A stretch of 64,000 nt of DNA. It comes from Salinisphaera aquimarina. Its GTDB lineage: Bacteria > Pseudomonadota > Gammaproteobacteria > Nevskiales > Salinisphaeraceae. The stretch covers positions 124,001 through 188,000 of the forward strand of contig NZ_JBHRSS010000009.1 of assembly GCF_042643355.1 (NCBI RefSeq), in the 5' to 3' direction. Every line of letters starts with the position of its first letter. Within the stretch, counting starts at the first letter, position 1. The notes below the pieces were generated by a model that worked only from the letters and a program-made list of their open reading frames with translations, did no database searches and had not been told where the DNA came from. Below are positions 36,285-46,639 of the stretch, in pieces. A program made the position numbers and the translations under genes.

Positions 36285-36947
36285 ATGAACAAAGCCGCGA
36301 TTCTCATCAGCGCCAGCCTGCTGCCCTTTGCCGCGCTCGCCGCGCCCAACGACCCGACCGGCGCGCCCGGCTACACCTACCTGCAAGGCGACTACATTCC
36401 GAACGGTTCGGTCGACGGCACCAAGAACGATTACGACGGCTTCGGCCTCGAAGGCTCGGCCGCGATCACAGATCACGTATTCGTCAACGGTCGCTACGAT
36501 CGTCTGGATATCGACAACAGCGGCACCGACGTCAATCGCGGCAGCATCGGCGTCGGCCTCAATGACTTCTACGACTATGGCGGCGCCGACGGCACCGGCG
36601 TGGGCTACTACGGCACCGTGTCCTACGAGCGCCTGGGCCTGCGCAACGTGCGCGGCAGCGACGACGCCACCGGAACCGGCTTCGGCGTGGACACCGGCCT
36701 GCGCTGGATGGTCGACCCGAGCGTCGAGATCAATCCGCACGTCGGCTATGTCGACTACGGCAGCGTCTCCGGCGACGGCGTCAGCTACGGCTCGCCGGAC
36801 GGCTGGCGCTACGGCGTGCGCACGCTGGGCTATCTCACCGACAACGTGGCCCTGTCCGCCGAGTACATGAAGACCGACTACGACATCGGCAACCAGAATC
36901 TGGATTTCGACAACGAAATCCGTGTCGGCGCGCGTTATACGTTCTGA
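36285..36947 (+). CDS. small outer-membrane beta-barrel protein
   Basis: A 220-residue exported protein. The signal peptide MNKAAILISASLLPFAALA is followed by alternating beta strands with many Gly, Tyr and Asp residues (YTYLQGDYIPNGSV, HVFVNGRYDRLDID, GYYGTVSYERLGLR). The C-terminal IRVGARYTF ends in phenylalanine, the sorting signal of outer-membrane barrels. About eight strands, so an OmpA/OmpW-like small barrel. Function not recognised. GGAGAG precedes the ATG. It has its own promoter and terminator and so is a single-gene unit. Confidence 0.8.
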   Translation: MNKAAILISASLLPFAALAAPNDPTGAPGYTYLQGDYIPNGSVDGTKNDYDGFGLEGSAAITDHVFVNGRYDRLDIDNSGTDVNRGSIGVGLNDFYDYGGADGTGVGYYGTVSYERLGLRNVRGSDDATGTGFGVDTGLRWMVDPSVEINPHVGYVDYGSVSGDGVSYGSPDGWRYGVRTLGYLTDNVALSAEYMKTDYDIGNQNLDFDNEIRVGARYTF

Positions 36948-37003
36948 TTGCGCAGACGAGACGTTGTTCACGCGGTCGCGCAGGTGCGCGGCCGCGGTCC
37001 CGG

Positions 37004-37027
37004 CACCCCGCTCAGGCGGGGTGTTTT
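37004..37027 (+). terminator. rho-independent terminator of the barrel-protein gene
   Basis: CACCCCGC and GCGGGGTG form an 8-bp stem with a TCAG loop, followed by TTTT, 57 bases past the stop. Confidence 0.85.
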
Positions 37028-37089
37028 CGTCTGCATCGACGAAACAATGCCGACGCGTGACGACCCTGCAGAAATTTGCAACACGGCGG

Positions 37090-37118
37090 TTGTACGGCCG
37101 TCGAATTAATGGTTAAAT
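37090..37118 (+). promoter_or_regulatory. sigma70-type promoter for rpmB-rpmG
   Basis: TTGTAC (37090-37095) and TTAAAT (37113-37118) are 17 bases apart, 43 bases before rpmB, in a leader that is locally AT-rich. Confidence 0.55.
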
Positions 37119-37161
37119 ACGCGGCTCGCTGACGCGCTGCGCGCGATCCAAGAGGTTAGTC

Positions 37162-37398
37162 ATGTCCCAAATCTGTCAAGTGACCGGCAAGCGGCCGATC
37201 ACCGGTAACAATGTTTCGCACGCGCACAACAAGACGCGTCGTCGTTTCATTCCCAATCTTCACTGGCACCGTTTCTGGGTGGAAACCGAGAAGCGCTACG
37301 TGCGCCTGCGCGTTTCCGCCAAAGGCATGCGCATCATCGATCGCCAAGGCATCGATACGGTGCTCGCCAAGATCCGCACGAGCAAAGGTAAAGCATAA
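37162..37398 (+). CDS. rpmB: 50S ribosomal protein L28
   Basis: A 78-residue ribosomal protein with the typical start MSQICQVTGKRPITGNNVSH and a basic HAHNKTRRRFIPNLHWHRFW. AGAGG precedes the ATG by seven bases. It overlaps rpmG by one base. The pair is conserved across gammaproteobacteria. Confidence 0.97.
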   Translation: MSQICQVTGKRPITGNNVSHAHNKTRRRFIPNLHWHRFWVETEKRYVRLRVSAKGMRIIDRQGIDTVLAKIRTSKGKA

Positions 37399-37553
37399 TG
37401 CGCGAAAAAGTACGCATGGTCTCGACCGCGGACACCGGGTTCTTCTACACCACGTATAAGAACAAGCGGAACACGCCCGACAAGCTCGAGATGAAGAAAT
37501 ACGATCCCAAGGCCCGCAAGCACGTGGTCTTCAAGGAAGCCAAGATCAAATAA
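37398..37553 (+). CDS. rpmG: 50S ribosomal protein L33
   Basis: A 51-residue ribosomal protein starting MREKVRMVSTADTGFFYTT and ending FKEAKIK. It has none of the CxxC pairs of zinc-binding L33 forms, so it is the zinc-free paralogue type. The start shares its A with the rpmB stop (TAATG). A terminator follows closely. Confidence 0.97.
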   Translation: MREKVRMVSTADTGFFYTTYKNKRNTPDKLEMKKYDPKARKHVVFKEAKIK

Positions 37554-37578
37554 CCGCGTCATTCGACGCCGTTACCCA

Positions 37579-37606
37579 GAAAAGCCGGCTGCGCGCCGGC
37601 TTTTTT
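37579..37606. terminator. bidirectional terminator between rpmG and hyuA
   Basis: AAAGCCGGC and GCCGGCTTT surround a short TGCGC loop, with TTTTTT on the plus side and AAAA on the other, so it can end rpmB-rpmG and the convergent hyuA. Confidence 0.85.
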
Positions 37607-37663
37607 GTGTCCGGAATCCCGACCACGAATAGCGGCCACAGCGCGGCACCTGGCGCAGGCACT

Positions 37664-39685
37664 TCACTCGCGAGCCAGCAGCAGATTGCCGTGGCCGTCG
37701 ACTTCGGCCGACCAGCCGTCGGCCAGCCAGGTCGTGGTCACGGCCTCGCGCAGGATCGCCGGCCCGGAAAAACGCTGACCGGCTCGCAATGCTTCGCGCT
37801 CGTAGATGGGCACATCGGCTTCGAAGCCGTGAACCGGCGTGGTCTCTGCCGCCCGAGGCGCGGCATCGGCGGGATCGAGCTGCGGCAAGGCGATATCCGG
37901 CTCCGGACCGGCCAGATGCAGGCGCAGATTGACCAGCTCCACCGGCAGATCGAAGCGGTGGCCGTAGCGCGCCTCGTGGGCCGCGTGAAACGCGGCAATC
38001 AGCGCCTCGGGCGCCTGCCAGTCCAGATTCAGCGATGCGCTCTGACCGGCGTAGCGCAGATCGGCGCTGATTTTTTCCGAGATCGCGTCCGTTGCCACGC
38101 CCTCTTGGGCCAGCTGCTCGGTGGCCGCCTGTCGCAGCGGCGCCAGCCAGCCCTCGGCATCCTCGGCCGCGACATCGGCCAGCGGCTCTAGAACGCTGAC
38201 CGAGCGCTCGCGCGAGCGCTGGGCCACCAGCATGCCGAGTGCCGACAACACGCCGGCGAAAACAGGGATGAGCACGCGCCGCATGCCCATGCCTTCGGCC
38301 AGGGCACAGGCATGCAGCGGCCCGGCACCACCGAAGCACAGCAGGCTATCGTCGTCGACCGCTTCACCGCGGGCCACGGAAATGACCCGCAGGGCGGCGG
38401 TCATGGCCTCGTCGGCCACCCGCAGGACGCCGGCGGCGGCATCCTCGACCGACAGCCCCATGGTATCGGCCAGCCCCCCCAGAGCCCGGCGCGCTGCCTC
38501 CACATCCAGGCCCATATGACCGCCCAGCTGTGTCGATGCGGGCAGGCGGCCGAGCACCACATGGGCATCGGTGACCGTAGGCTGCTCACCGCCCTTGCCG
38601 TAGCAGGCAGGGCCGGGGTCGGCGCCCGCCGAGGCCGGCCCCACCTGCAACAGGCCGCCGGCGTCGACCCAGGCGATCGAGCCACCGCCGGCACCGATGG
38701 TGTGCATGTCGACCATGGGCACGGCGATCGGGTAGCCGGCGATCCGGGTCTTGCTGGTGAGCGCCAGTTCCTGGCCCACCAGCGCCACGTCGGTGCTGGT
38801 GCCGCCCATATCGAGAGTAAGCACGCGATCGAGCCCCGCGGAGCGGGCCACGAAGCGCGCGCCGAGCAGCCCGCCGGCCGGTCCGGACAGCAGCAGATTG
38901 ACGGCGTTGTCGGCGGCCTGATCGATGCCGACCGTGCCGGCAGCGCCGTGCATGATGGCCACGCTGTCCAGCGCATCCTCGAGACGCTTGAGGTAGCCGC
39001 CCACCGCCGGGCCGAGCGCGGCGTTGAGCCAGGTCGCGATACCGCGTTCGTACTCGCCGTATTCGGGCAGCACGCGGCTGCCGCGCGCGATCGTGAGATC
39101 GGCATTGTCCGCGCGCAGCGCGTGCTCGACCGCCTCTTCCGGGCCCGCATCCAGGAACGCGAACAGCAGATTGATGGCCACCGCCTCGACGCCGGATTCG
39201 CGTACCCGCGCGACCAGATCGTCGAGCATGGCCGGATCGATCGGCACCAGCTCGCTGCCATCGGCCGCCAGCCGCGCCTCGATCTCGAAACAGCGCTCGG
39301 GCGCGACCGGCACCGGCGAATGCGCGGGCTCGAGCGCGTATAGCTCGCCCCGGGCCTGGCGACCGATGGTGAGCAGGTCGGCGAAGCCGGTATTGGCGAT
39401 ATAGCCAGTGACCGCGAGCTTGTTTTCCAGCAGCGCGTTGGTGGCCACGGTCGAACCGTGGACGATGCGCCAATCGGGCCCGGCGTCGGCGGCGAAATGG
39501 CGCACGCCTTCGATAACCGCGCGCTCGGGCGCAGCCGGGGTGGAGGCGATCTTGTGCACCGACAGCTCACCGTCGACGCGCGCAATGACGTCGGTGAAGG
39601 TGCCGCCGGTGTCGATACCCAGTTCACCGGGGCCGGTGCTGGCGCCATTTGCGAATGCCGAACCTTCGTACTGCTTTACGGTCAT
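37664..39685 (-). CDS. hydantoinase A / 5-oxoprolinase family protein (HyuA)
   Basis: A 673-residue ATP-dependent HyuA-type amidohydrolase subunit, belonging with N-methylhydantoinases, oxoprolinase and acetone carboxylase beta. Near the N-terminus LGIDTGGTFTDVIAR is the phosphate-binding motif of the actin-like ATPase fold, followed by HGSTVATNALLENK, LTLDMGGTSTDVALV and GAGGGSIAWVD. These proteins usually need a HyuB partner encoded next door; none is present here, and the neighbours are rpmG and an ABC operon. The substrate is therefore unknown. Confidence 0.85.
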   Translation of the reverse strand: MTVKQYEGSAFANGASTGPGELGIDTGGTFTDVIARVDGELSVHKIASTPAAPERAVIEGVRHFAADAGPDWRIVHGSTVATNALLENKLAVTGYIANTGFADLLTIGRQARGELYALEPAHSPVPVAPERCFEIEARLAADGSELVPIDPAMLDDLVARVRESGVEAVAINLLFAFLDAGPEEAVEHALRADNADLTIARGSRVLPEYGEYERGIATWLNAALGPAVGGYLKRLEDALDSVAIMHGAAGTVGIDQAADNAVNLLLSGPAGGLLGARFVARSAGLDRVLTLDMGGTSTDVALVGQELALTSKTRIAGYPIAVPMVDMHTIGAGGGSIAWVDAGGLLQVGPASAGADPGPACYGKGGEQPTVTDAHVVLGRLPASTQLGGHMGLDVEAARRALGGLADTMGLSVEDAAAGVLRVADEAMTAALRVISVARGEAVDDDSLLCFGGAGPLHACALAEGMGMRRVLIPVFAGVLSALGMLVAQRSRERSVSVLEPLADVAAEDAEGWLAPLRQAATEQLAQEGVATDAISEKISADLRYAGQSASLNLDWQAPEALIAAFHAAHEARYGHRFDLPVELVNLRLHLAGPEPDIALPQLDPADAAPRAAETTPVHGFEADVPIYEREALRAGQRFSGPAILREAVTTTWLADGWSAEVDGHGNLLLARE

Positions 39686-39754
39686 GGGGATATAGGCCGA
39701 TGATGCGGGCCGGTCGTGGCGTCTGCGACGACCGTGCGGATGTAGTAGGCAACC

Positions 39755-40713
<959 letters not shown>

Positions 40714-40717
<4 letters not shown>

Positions 40718-41487
40718 GCGCGATGCTCGCCATCGCCCGCCATGAAATGGCGCGCCTGTTCGTGTCGCCGCTGGCCTGGACCCTGCTCGCGGTGACCCAG
40801 CTGCTCACCGGCGTACTGTTCGCCATGTCGATCACCAATATCAGCCTCAATCCACGCAGCCTCGGCGCCTACGATGGCGTCTCCGAGATGGTCGGCGGCG
40901 GGCTGCTGCGCTTTGCCACCGTGGTGCTGTTGCTGGTGGTGCCGCTACTGACCATGCGCGTGTTCGCCGAAGAGCGTAAGAGCGGCAGCCTCGAACTGCT
41001 GCTCGCCGCGCCGGTGTCGTTGAGCGCGCTGGTGATGGGCAAGTTCGCCGGCCTGATGGGCTATCTGACCCTCATGCTCGTGCTGATCGCGCTCATGCCG
41101 CTATCGCTGCGCCTGGCCACGCCCCTGGATCTGGGCCTGCTCGCCTCGGGGCTGATCGGCCTGTGGCTGGTCATGGCCGCGTTCACGGCGATCGGCGTGT
41201 TCGTCTCTTCGCTCACGCGCGAACCCACGCTCGCCGCGGTCGCCACACTCGGCGCCCTGCTGCTGTTGTGGCTGTTCTACGCGGTCTCGACCATGGACTG
41301 GCAACCGGTGATCTTCGGTGAAACGCTGCCGCTGGCCGCGGCGGCGCGCGCGCTGTCGTTGATCGGCCATCACGATGCCCTGCTGCGCGGCGTGTTCTCC
41401 AGCGCCGACCTGCTCTATTTCGTGATCTTCACATTGTGTTTTCTCGCCCTGACCGTGGTGCGCCTGGATATGGATCGCAGCGCATGA
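40714..41487 (+). CDS. ABC-2 type permease, GldF type
   Basis: A 257-residue membrane protein with six helices, partner of the preceding ATPase. The N-terminal IARHEMARLFVSPLAWTLL and the EERKSGSLELLLAAPVSLSA segment in the second loop are characteristic of ABC-2 permeases of this kind. Overlaps both neighbours by 4 bases (ATGA). Confidence 0.9.
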
Positions 41488-42818
41488 GGGCATCGCACCT
41501 GCTGTCGATCGTGCTTATCGTGGTCATCGCCGTGCTCGCCGGTGCGCTCAGCCAGCGCTATGCGGTGAGCGCCGACTGGACCTACGGCAATCGCAATTCA
41601 CTCGCGGCTGCCAGCGCGCGCGTGCTCGCGGCGCTCGATGACGGCCCGATAACCTTCACGGCGTATGTCTATCCCGGCCCGCAGCGCGATCGCGTACGGG
41701 CACGCCTGAGCCGCTATACACGCGCCGACCGCAGCGTCACGCTGACTTTTCGCGACCCCGCCCGGCATCCGCAGCAGGTGCGCACCCTGGGCATCGGCGA
41801 AGACGGCGCCGTGCAGCTGCGCTACCAGGGCCGCAGCCAGACGGTCAGCGACTACAGCGAGGAGAGCGTGACCAACGCGCTCCAGCGGCTGTCCACGGAC
41901 ACACGACAGTGGGTCGTGTTTCTGACCGGGCACGGCGAACGCGCCCCCGACGACAAATCCAGCGGTGGTTACAGCGAACTGGCGGCCGCCCTGGATGCCC
42001 AGGGCATGACCACGCGCACGCTCAACCTCGCCGAAGCCGCCGCGATCCCCGACAACGCCGCCCTGCTGGTGATCGCCAGCCCGCAGCGCGATCTGCTGCC
42101 CGGCGAGGTGCAATTGATCCGCGCCTATGTCGACGCCGGCGGCAGCCTGCTCTGGGCCGACGACCCGGGCCCGCGCTACGGGCTGGTACCGCTGGCGCAG
42201 TCGCTGGGCATCCACTGGCAGCGCGGCACGCTAGTGTATCCGGATTATCGCAAGCTCGGCACCGGCCACCCGGCGATCGCACTGGTCGCCAATTATCCGC
42301 ACACCCCGATCACCGACCATCTCAATCAACTGAGCCTGTTTCCCTTCGCCGGCGCGCTCGACACCCTCGCCGACAGCCCCTGGAAAACGAACGTGTTTCT
42401 GCGCTCGACCACCCGCAGCTGGCTGGAAACCGGCGCGCTGGACAAGGCCAGCCTCACCTACGAGCCCGACAAGGGCGACCGCGCGGGCCCGCTCGACATG
42501 GGCATCGCCCTGACCCGTTCGACCCCGGGCAACGCACCGGATGCTCGCCAGCAGCGCGCCGCGGTGATCGCCGACAGCGATTTCATGGCCAACGGCCATC
42601 TGTCGAACCTCGGCAACCGCGCGCTGGCGCTGAGCGTGTTCCAGTGGCTGACCCATCGCGATGCCCAGATCGCGGTCGACGTGGCCGAAGCTCCTGACGC
42701 AAGTCTGCAGATAGCGCCGGCGCGCATCCGCCTGCTGTGGTGGGTGTTCGTGCTAATGCTTCCGCTGGCATTGCTGGCGATCGGCCTGACGCGCTGGTGG
42801 CTGCGCCGGCGCCGGTAG
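41484..42818 (+). CDS. GldG-like ABC-system auxiliary protein
   Basis: A 444-residue protein anchored by one N-terminal helix (SIVLIVVIAVLAGAL) and one C-terminal helix (VFVLMLPLALLAIGL). Between them is a soluble periplasmic part with the GldG features VYPGPQRDRVRARLSRYTRA, VFLTGHGERAPDDKSSGGY, LLWADDPGPRYGLVPLAQSL and AVIADSDFMANGHLSNLGN. The start MRASH is fixed by the ATGA overlap with the permease stop; the frame continues upstream inside the permease. Confidence 0.85.
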   Translation: MRASHLLSIVLIVVIAVLAGALSQRYAVSADWTYGNRNSLAAASARVLAALDDGPITFTAYVYPGPQRDRVRARLSRYTRADRSVTLTFRDPARHPQQVRTLGIGEDGAVQLRYQGRSQTVSDYSEESVTNALQRLSTDTRQWVVFLTGHGERAPDDKSSGGYSELAAALDAQGMTTRTLNLAEAAAIPDNAALLVIASPQRDLLPGEVQLIRAYVDAGGSLLWADDPGPRYGLVPLAQSLGIHWQRGTLVYPDYRKLGTGHPAIALVANYPHTPITDHLNQLSLFPFAGALDTLADSPWKTNVFLRSTTRSWLETGALDKASLTYEPDKGDRAGPLDMGIALTRSTPGNAPDARQQRAAVIADSDFMANGHLSNLGNRALALSVFQWLTHRDAQIAVDVAEAPDASLQIAPARIRLLWWVFVLMLPLALLAIGLTRWWLRRRR

Positions 42819-42840
42819 CCCCCCGGATTGAGCCTCGATC

Positions 42841-43797
42841 ATGCGCAAACGCATCATTTTCAACGTGGTACTGATTCTGGGCGTGGTCGCGCTCGGCGCC
42901 GCGCTGTGGTTTACCCGCCCCGGCCCTCCGCCGGCCCGCGAGACGGTCAGCGCGCTGGCGCCCGGCGAGATCTCGCATATCGAGGTGCATACGCGCGACA
43001 ACGTGATCGAGCTGGCACGCGATGAAGACAACGGCCGCTGGCGCATGATCGAACCCGCGCAGGCACGCGCCGACGCCACCCGCATCGCCGCGCTGCTCGA
43101 ACTCGCGGCGCGTACCCCCGAACATCGCTACGCACGCGACGCCGTCGCTGCCGACAAGACCGGCGTGGACGACGCCGATCTGACCCTGCGTTTCAACGAC
43201 GAGGCGCCGATTGCGATTGGCCATGAAGGCCCCAGCCCCGGCACCCGCTATGTACGCACCGCCCATGCCCTGCTGCTGGTCAAGAGCGGCCATCTGGAGG
43301 AACAGCCGCTGGGCTGGACGCGCTGGATCGCGCCGGGCCTGCTCGCCGCCGACGCGCGCCTGACCCGGCTCACACTGCCGCGGGCCACCCTCACCCGCAG
43401 CGATAACGGCGGCTGGCAGGTCGTGCCCGCGAACGCCGATCGCGGCGCCGACTATGCCCAGGCCACCATCGATGCCTGGCACTACAGCCGCGCGCTGGCG
43501 GTCGAACCACTGGATGCGTCACGCGAACGCATCGCCCGGGTGACGCTGCAGTTCGCCGATGAACCCGCGCGCCATCTGGACGTGATTGCCCGCGCACCGG
43601 AACTGGTGTTGCGCGACGCGGCGCTGGGCGTGGACTACCACATGGCCGCCAACCAGGCCGGCCCGCTGCTCGACATGCAGCATCCGGACATCCTGCGCCA
43701 GTCGCGCGGCAATGATCTGCAGCCGTCGGCGATTCCGCTGACCGACCCGGGTGCGAATACCGAGCCGCCGGCGGAAGGCAGTTCGTCCGCGAATTAA
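42841..43797 (+). CDS. DUF4340 domain protein
   Basis: A 318-residue protein with one N-terminal membrane helix (IIFNVVLILGVVALGAALW) and a long, presumably periplasmic, DUF4340 region of repeated beta-rich units (EISHIEVHTRDNVIELARD, RWRMIEPAQARADATRI). Genes of this family commonly close GldA/F/G-type ABC operons, as here, 22 bases after the GldG-like gene. Biochemical role unknown. Confidence 0.85.
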   Translation: MRKRIIFNVVLILGVVALGAALWFTRPGPPPARETVSALAPGEISHIEVHTRDNVIELARDEDNGRWRMIEPAQARADATRIAALLELAARTPEHRYARDAVAADKTGVDDADLTLRFNDEAPIAIGHEGPSPGTRYVRTAHALLLVKSGHLEEQPLGWTRWIAPGLLAADARLTRLTLPRATLTRSDNGGWQVVPANADRGADYAQATIDAWHYSRALAVEPLDASRERIARVTLQFADEPARHLDVIARAPELVLRDAALGVDYHMAANQAGPLLDMQHPDILRQSRGNDLQPSAIPLTDPGANTEPPAEGSSSAN

Positions 43798-43897
43798 GGA
43801 CCAATAAAACATCGGTGATCCGTTGTTCCGCGTATCGTCGACCACGTTTTGAAATCACGCCTCGGCAAGGCCGGCCGGCATAGCTTTACCCGCCGAT

Positions 43898-44053
43898 TCA
43901 CGCAGATATGGACTGCGGACCGAAGATAGCGAAGAGAGAAAATACGAGCCTCTATCGCGAGTTATCGGCCGTCCGCCTCCGAACGACCCGACATCGCACC
44001 GGCGTGCCTATCGGTCATTTGAATCGGCGTCATCTGCGCAATCTGCGGATAAA
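43898..44053. repeat. second site of the ATCTGCG-type repeat
   Basis: CATCTGCGCAATCTGCGGAT (44031-44050) continues as AAAT and faces ACGCAGAT at 43900-43907 about 120 bases upstream. It occurs in the 355-base gene-free region 43798-44152 between the DUF4340 gene and mutM. It is the same word family as the element at 5379-5453. An additional inner pair, AAGAGAGA and TCTCTCTT, lies within it. Confidence 0.5.
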
Positions 44054-44152
44054 TGACTTCTCTCTTGGAGTTGCGTTTGTCGGCGCGCGAGGCAAACGAA
44101 CTATCCTTTGATCGATCGTCATGCGCCAGACGCCACATGGCAAAATAACGCG

Positions 44153-44968
44153 ATGCCCGAACTCCCCGAAGTCGAAACCACGCGCGCCGGTATCGAGCCG
44201 CATGTGCGCGGCCAGCAAGTGCGTACCGTCATCGTGCGCCAGCCACAGCTGCGCTGGCCGGTGTCGGCGGCGCTCGCCGAAGTGCTGCCGGGCCAGATCA
44301 TCCACGCGGTGCACCGGCGCGCCAAATACCTGTTGTTCGAGGCCGAAACCGGACATGTCTGCCTGCATCTGGGCATGTCGGGACGGCTGCGGCTGGTGCC
44401 GGCCGACACCCCCGTCGCGACCCACGATCACGTCGATATCGTGTTCGAGAACGACATGGCGATGCGCTTCAACGACGCGCGCCGTTTCGGCTCGCTGTTC
44501 TGGCTCGACGGCGATCCGCAGGCCTTTTCGCTGCTCGCGCATCTGGGCCCGGAGCCGCTCTCGGAAGCCTTCGACGGCGACTGGCTGCACACCCGATCGC
44601 GTGGCCGGCGCGCGCCGGTGAAGACCTTCATCATGGACAGCGCGACGGTGGTCGGCGTGGGCAATATCTATGCCTGCGAAGCGCTGCACGCGGCCGGCAT
44701 CCACCCGCGACGGGCGGCCGGGCGGATCAGCCGCTCGCGCTATCGAACCCTGGCCGCCGCGATCAAGCAGGTGCTGCGCGATGCCATCATCGCCGGCGGC
44801 ACCACGCTGCGCGATTACATCGGCGTGGACGGCGATACCGGCTATTTTCAGCTGCGCCTGGCGGCCTACGGTCGTACCGGCGCGCCCTGCCCGCGCGGCT
44901 GCGGCCCGATCCGTCGCGAGATCATCGGCCAGCGCAGCACGTTTTTCTGCCCGGTGTGCCAGCGTTGA
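44153..44968 (+). CDS. mutM: formamidopyrimidine-DNA glycosylase
   Basis: A base-excision repair glycosylase/lyase that removes 8-oxoguanine. The 271-residue protein begins MPELPEVETTRAGI, supplying the nucleophilic proline after Met removal and the catalytic glutamate. It has VHRRAKYLLFE with the conserved lysine, the helix-two-turn-helix near GVGNIYACEALHAAGI, and the C-terminal zinc finger in GRTGAPCPRGCG and STFFCPVCQR. The upstream in-frame ATG (44108) is not at the family start. Confidence 0.96.
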   Translation: MPELPEVETTRAGIEPHVRGQQVRTVIVRQPQLRWPVSAALAEVLPGQIIHAVHRRAKYLLFEAETGHVCLHLGMSGRLRLVPADTPVATHDHVDIVFENDMAMRFNDARRFGSLFWLDGDPQAFSLLAHLGPEPLSEAFDGDWLHTRSRGRRAPVKTFIMDSATVVGVGNIYACEALHAAGIHPRRAAGRISRSRYRTLAAAIKQVLRDAIIAGGTTLRDYIGVDGDTGYFQLRLAAYGRTGAPCPRGCGPIRREIIGQRSTFFCPVCQR

Positions 44969-44994
44969 CCGGGAACATGGCTTAGGATGACGCG

Positions 44995-46584
44995 ATGCGT
45001 TATCTAGCACTGTTCGTCGCCGCCCTTGCCACGCTGGGGTTCGGCTTCCTGAGTCTGGGCCTGCCCCGTTACTTCGGCCTGTTCTTCCTGATCAGCGCGG
45101 TGTTCCTGCTCGTGGGCCTGCGCGACCTGTTCCAGAAGGGCCATGCGCTGCTGCGCAACTATCCGCTGCTGGCGCATTTCCGCTGGGCGATCGAGGCGAT
45201 CCGCCCGGAAATTCGCCAGTACCTGCTGGAATCGGATACCGAGGCCACCCCGTTCTCCCGCGAGCAGCGCTCGCAGGTGTATCAGCGCGCCAAGAACGTC
45301 AACGACGCCGACGCCTTCGGCACCGAACAGAACGTCTACGCCGAGGGCCACGAGTGGCTGGTGCATTCGATCGCGGCGAAGACGCCCTCCGAGACGCCGC
45401 CACGGGTACGCATCGGCGGGCCGCAGTGCACGCAACCGTATGAAGCCTCGACCCTGAATATCTCGGCGATGAGCTTCGGCTCGCTCTCGGCCAACGCGAT
45501 CCGGGCCATGAACAAGGGCGCGGCGATGGGCGGCTTTGCCCACGACACCGGCGAAGGCTCGATCTCGCGGCATCACCGCGAATTCGGCGGCGATCTGATC
45601 TGGGAGATCGGCAGCGGCTATTTCGGCTGCCGGCGCGAGGACGGCGGCTTCGACCGCGACCAGTTCGTCGAACGCGCCGCCAACGATCAGGTCAAGATGA
45701 TCGAGATCAAGCTGTCGCAGGGCGCCAAGCCCGGTCATGGCGGCGTGCTGCCGGGCTCAAAGGTCACCGCCGAAATCGCCGAGGCGCGCGGCGTGCCCAT
45801 CGGCCAGACCTGTATTTCGCCGGCCGCGCACAGCGCCTTCTCGACGCCCGCCGAAATGATGGAATTCATCGCCGATCTGCGCGCGGGCGCGAACGGCAAG
45901 CCGGTGGGTTTCAAACTTTGCATCGGCCATGGCTGGCAGTTCATGTCGCTGGCCAAGGCCATGATCGAGACCGGCATCACACCGGATTTCATCGTCATCG
46001 ACGGCGCCGAGGGCGGCACCGGCGCCGCGCCGCTGGAACTGGCCGACAATGTCGGCACGCCGCTGCGCGAAGGGCTGGTGTGGGCACACAACACGCTGGT
46101 GGGCGCGGGTCTGCGCGAGCACATCCGGCTCGGCGCCTCGGGCAAGATCACCTCCGGCTTTCGCATGGCCGCCAACATGGCGCTGGGCGCGGACTGGTGC
46201 AACTCCGCGCGCGGGTTCATGTTCGCGGTCGGCTGCGTGCAGTCCGAGTCCTGCCATACCGATCGCTGCCCGACCGGCGTGGCCACTCAGAACAAATGGC
46301 GCCAGCGCGCGGTGGTCGTCCCGGAAAAAGCCGAGCGGGTCTATCATTTTCATCGGCGCACGGTCGCCGCGATGCAGGAAGTGGTGGCCACCGTGGGGCT
46401 CGATCATCCCGGCCAGCTCAGGCCCGAGCATCTGTGCCGACGCACCACCGATTCGGAGATTCACACCGCGGACGATGTCTATCGTTTCCTGGATACCGGC
46501 GAACTGCTCACCGCGACCGGCGACGGCCGCTACGAGAAAGCCTGGCGGCGCGCCCAGGCGCACAGTTTCCTGCCGATGCGCTAG
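44995..46584 (+). CDS. FMN-binding glutamate synthase-like protein
   Basis: A 529-residue protein. Two N-terminal membrane helices (residues 2-21 and 26-42, LALFVAALATLGFGFLSLG then GLFFLISAVFLLVGLRDLF) precede a domain matching the synthase core of glutamate synthase large chain, with MSFGSLSANAIRAMNKGAA, the FMN site FIVIDGAEGGTGAAPLE and the iron-sulphur cysteines in CVQSESCHTDRCPTGVAT. No amidotransferase domain is present. This membrane-anchored family is distinct from GltB and its substrate is unclear. AGGA precedes the ATG. Confidence 0.85.
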   Translation: MRYLALFVAALATLGFGFLSLGLPRYFGLFFLISAVFLLVGLRDLFQKGHALLRNYPLLAHFRWAIEAIRPEIRQYLLESDTEATPFSREQRSQVYQRAKNVNDADAFGTEQNVYAEGHEWLVHSIAAKTPSETPPRVRIGGPQCTQPYEASTLNISAMSFGSLSANAIRAMNKGAAMGGFAHDTGEGSISRHHREFGGDLIWEIGSGYFGCRREDGGFDRDQFVERAANDQVKMIEIKLSQGAKPGHGGVLPGSKVTAEIAEARGVPIGQTCISPAAHSAFSTPAEMMEFIADLRAGANGKPVGFKLCIGHGWQFMSLAKAMIETGITPDFIVIDGAEGGTGAAPLELADNVGTPLREGLVWAHNTLVGAGLREHIRLGASGKITSGFRMAANMALGADWCNSARGFMFAVGCVQSESCHTDRCPTGVATQNKWRQRAVVVPEKAERVYHFHRRTVAAMQEVVATVGLDHPGQLRPEHLCRRTTDSEIHTADDVYRFLDTGELLTATGDGRYEKAWRRAQAHSFLPMR

Positions 46585-46639
46585 TCTGTGGTGAGACCCA
46601 CCGCGATGTAATCAGCGGTACGACCGAGGAGGCCATGAC

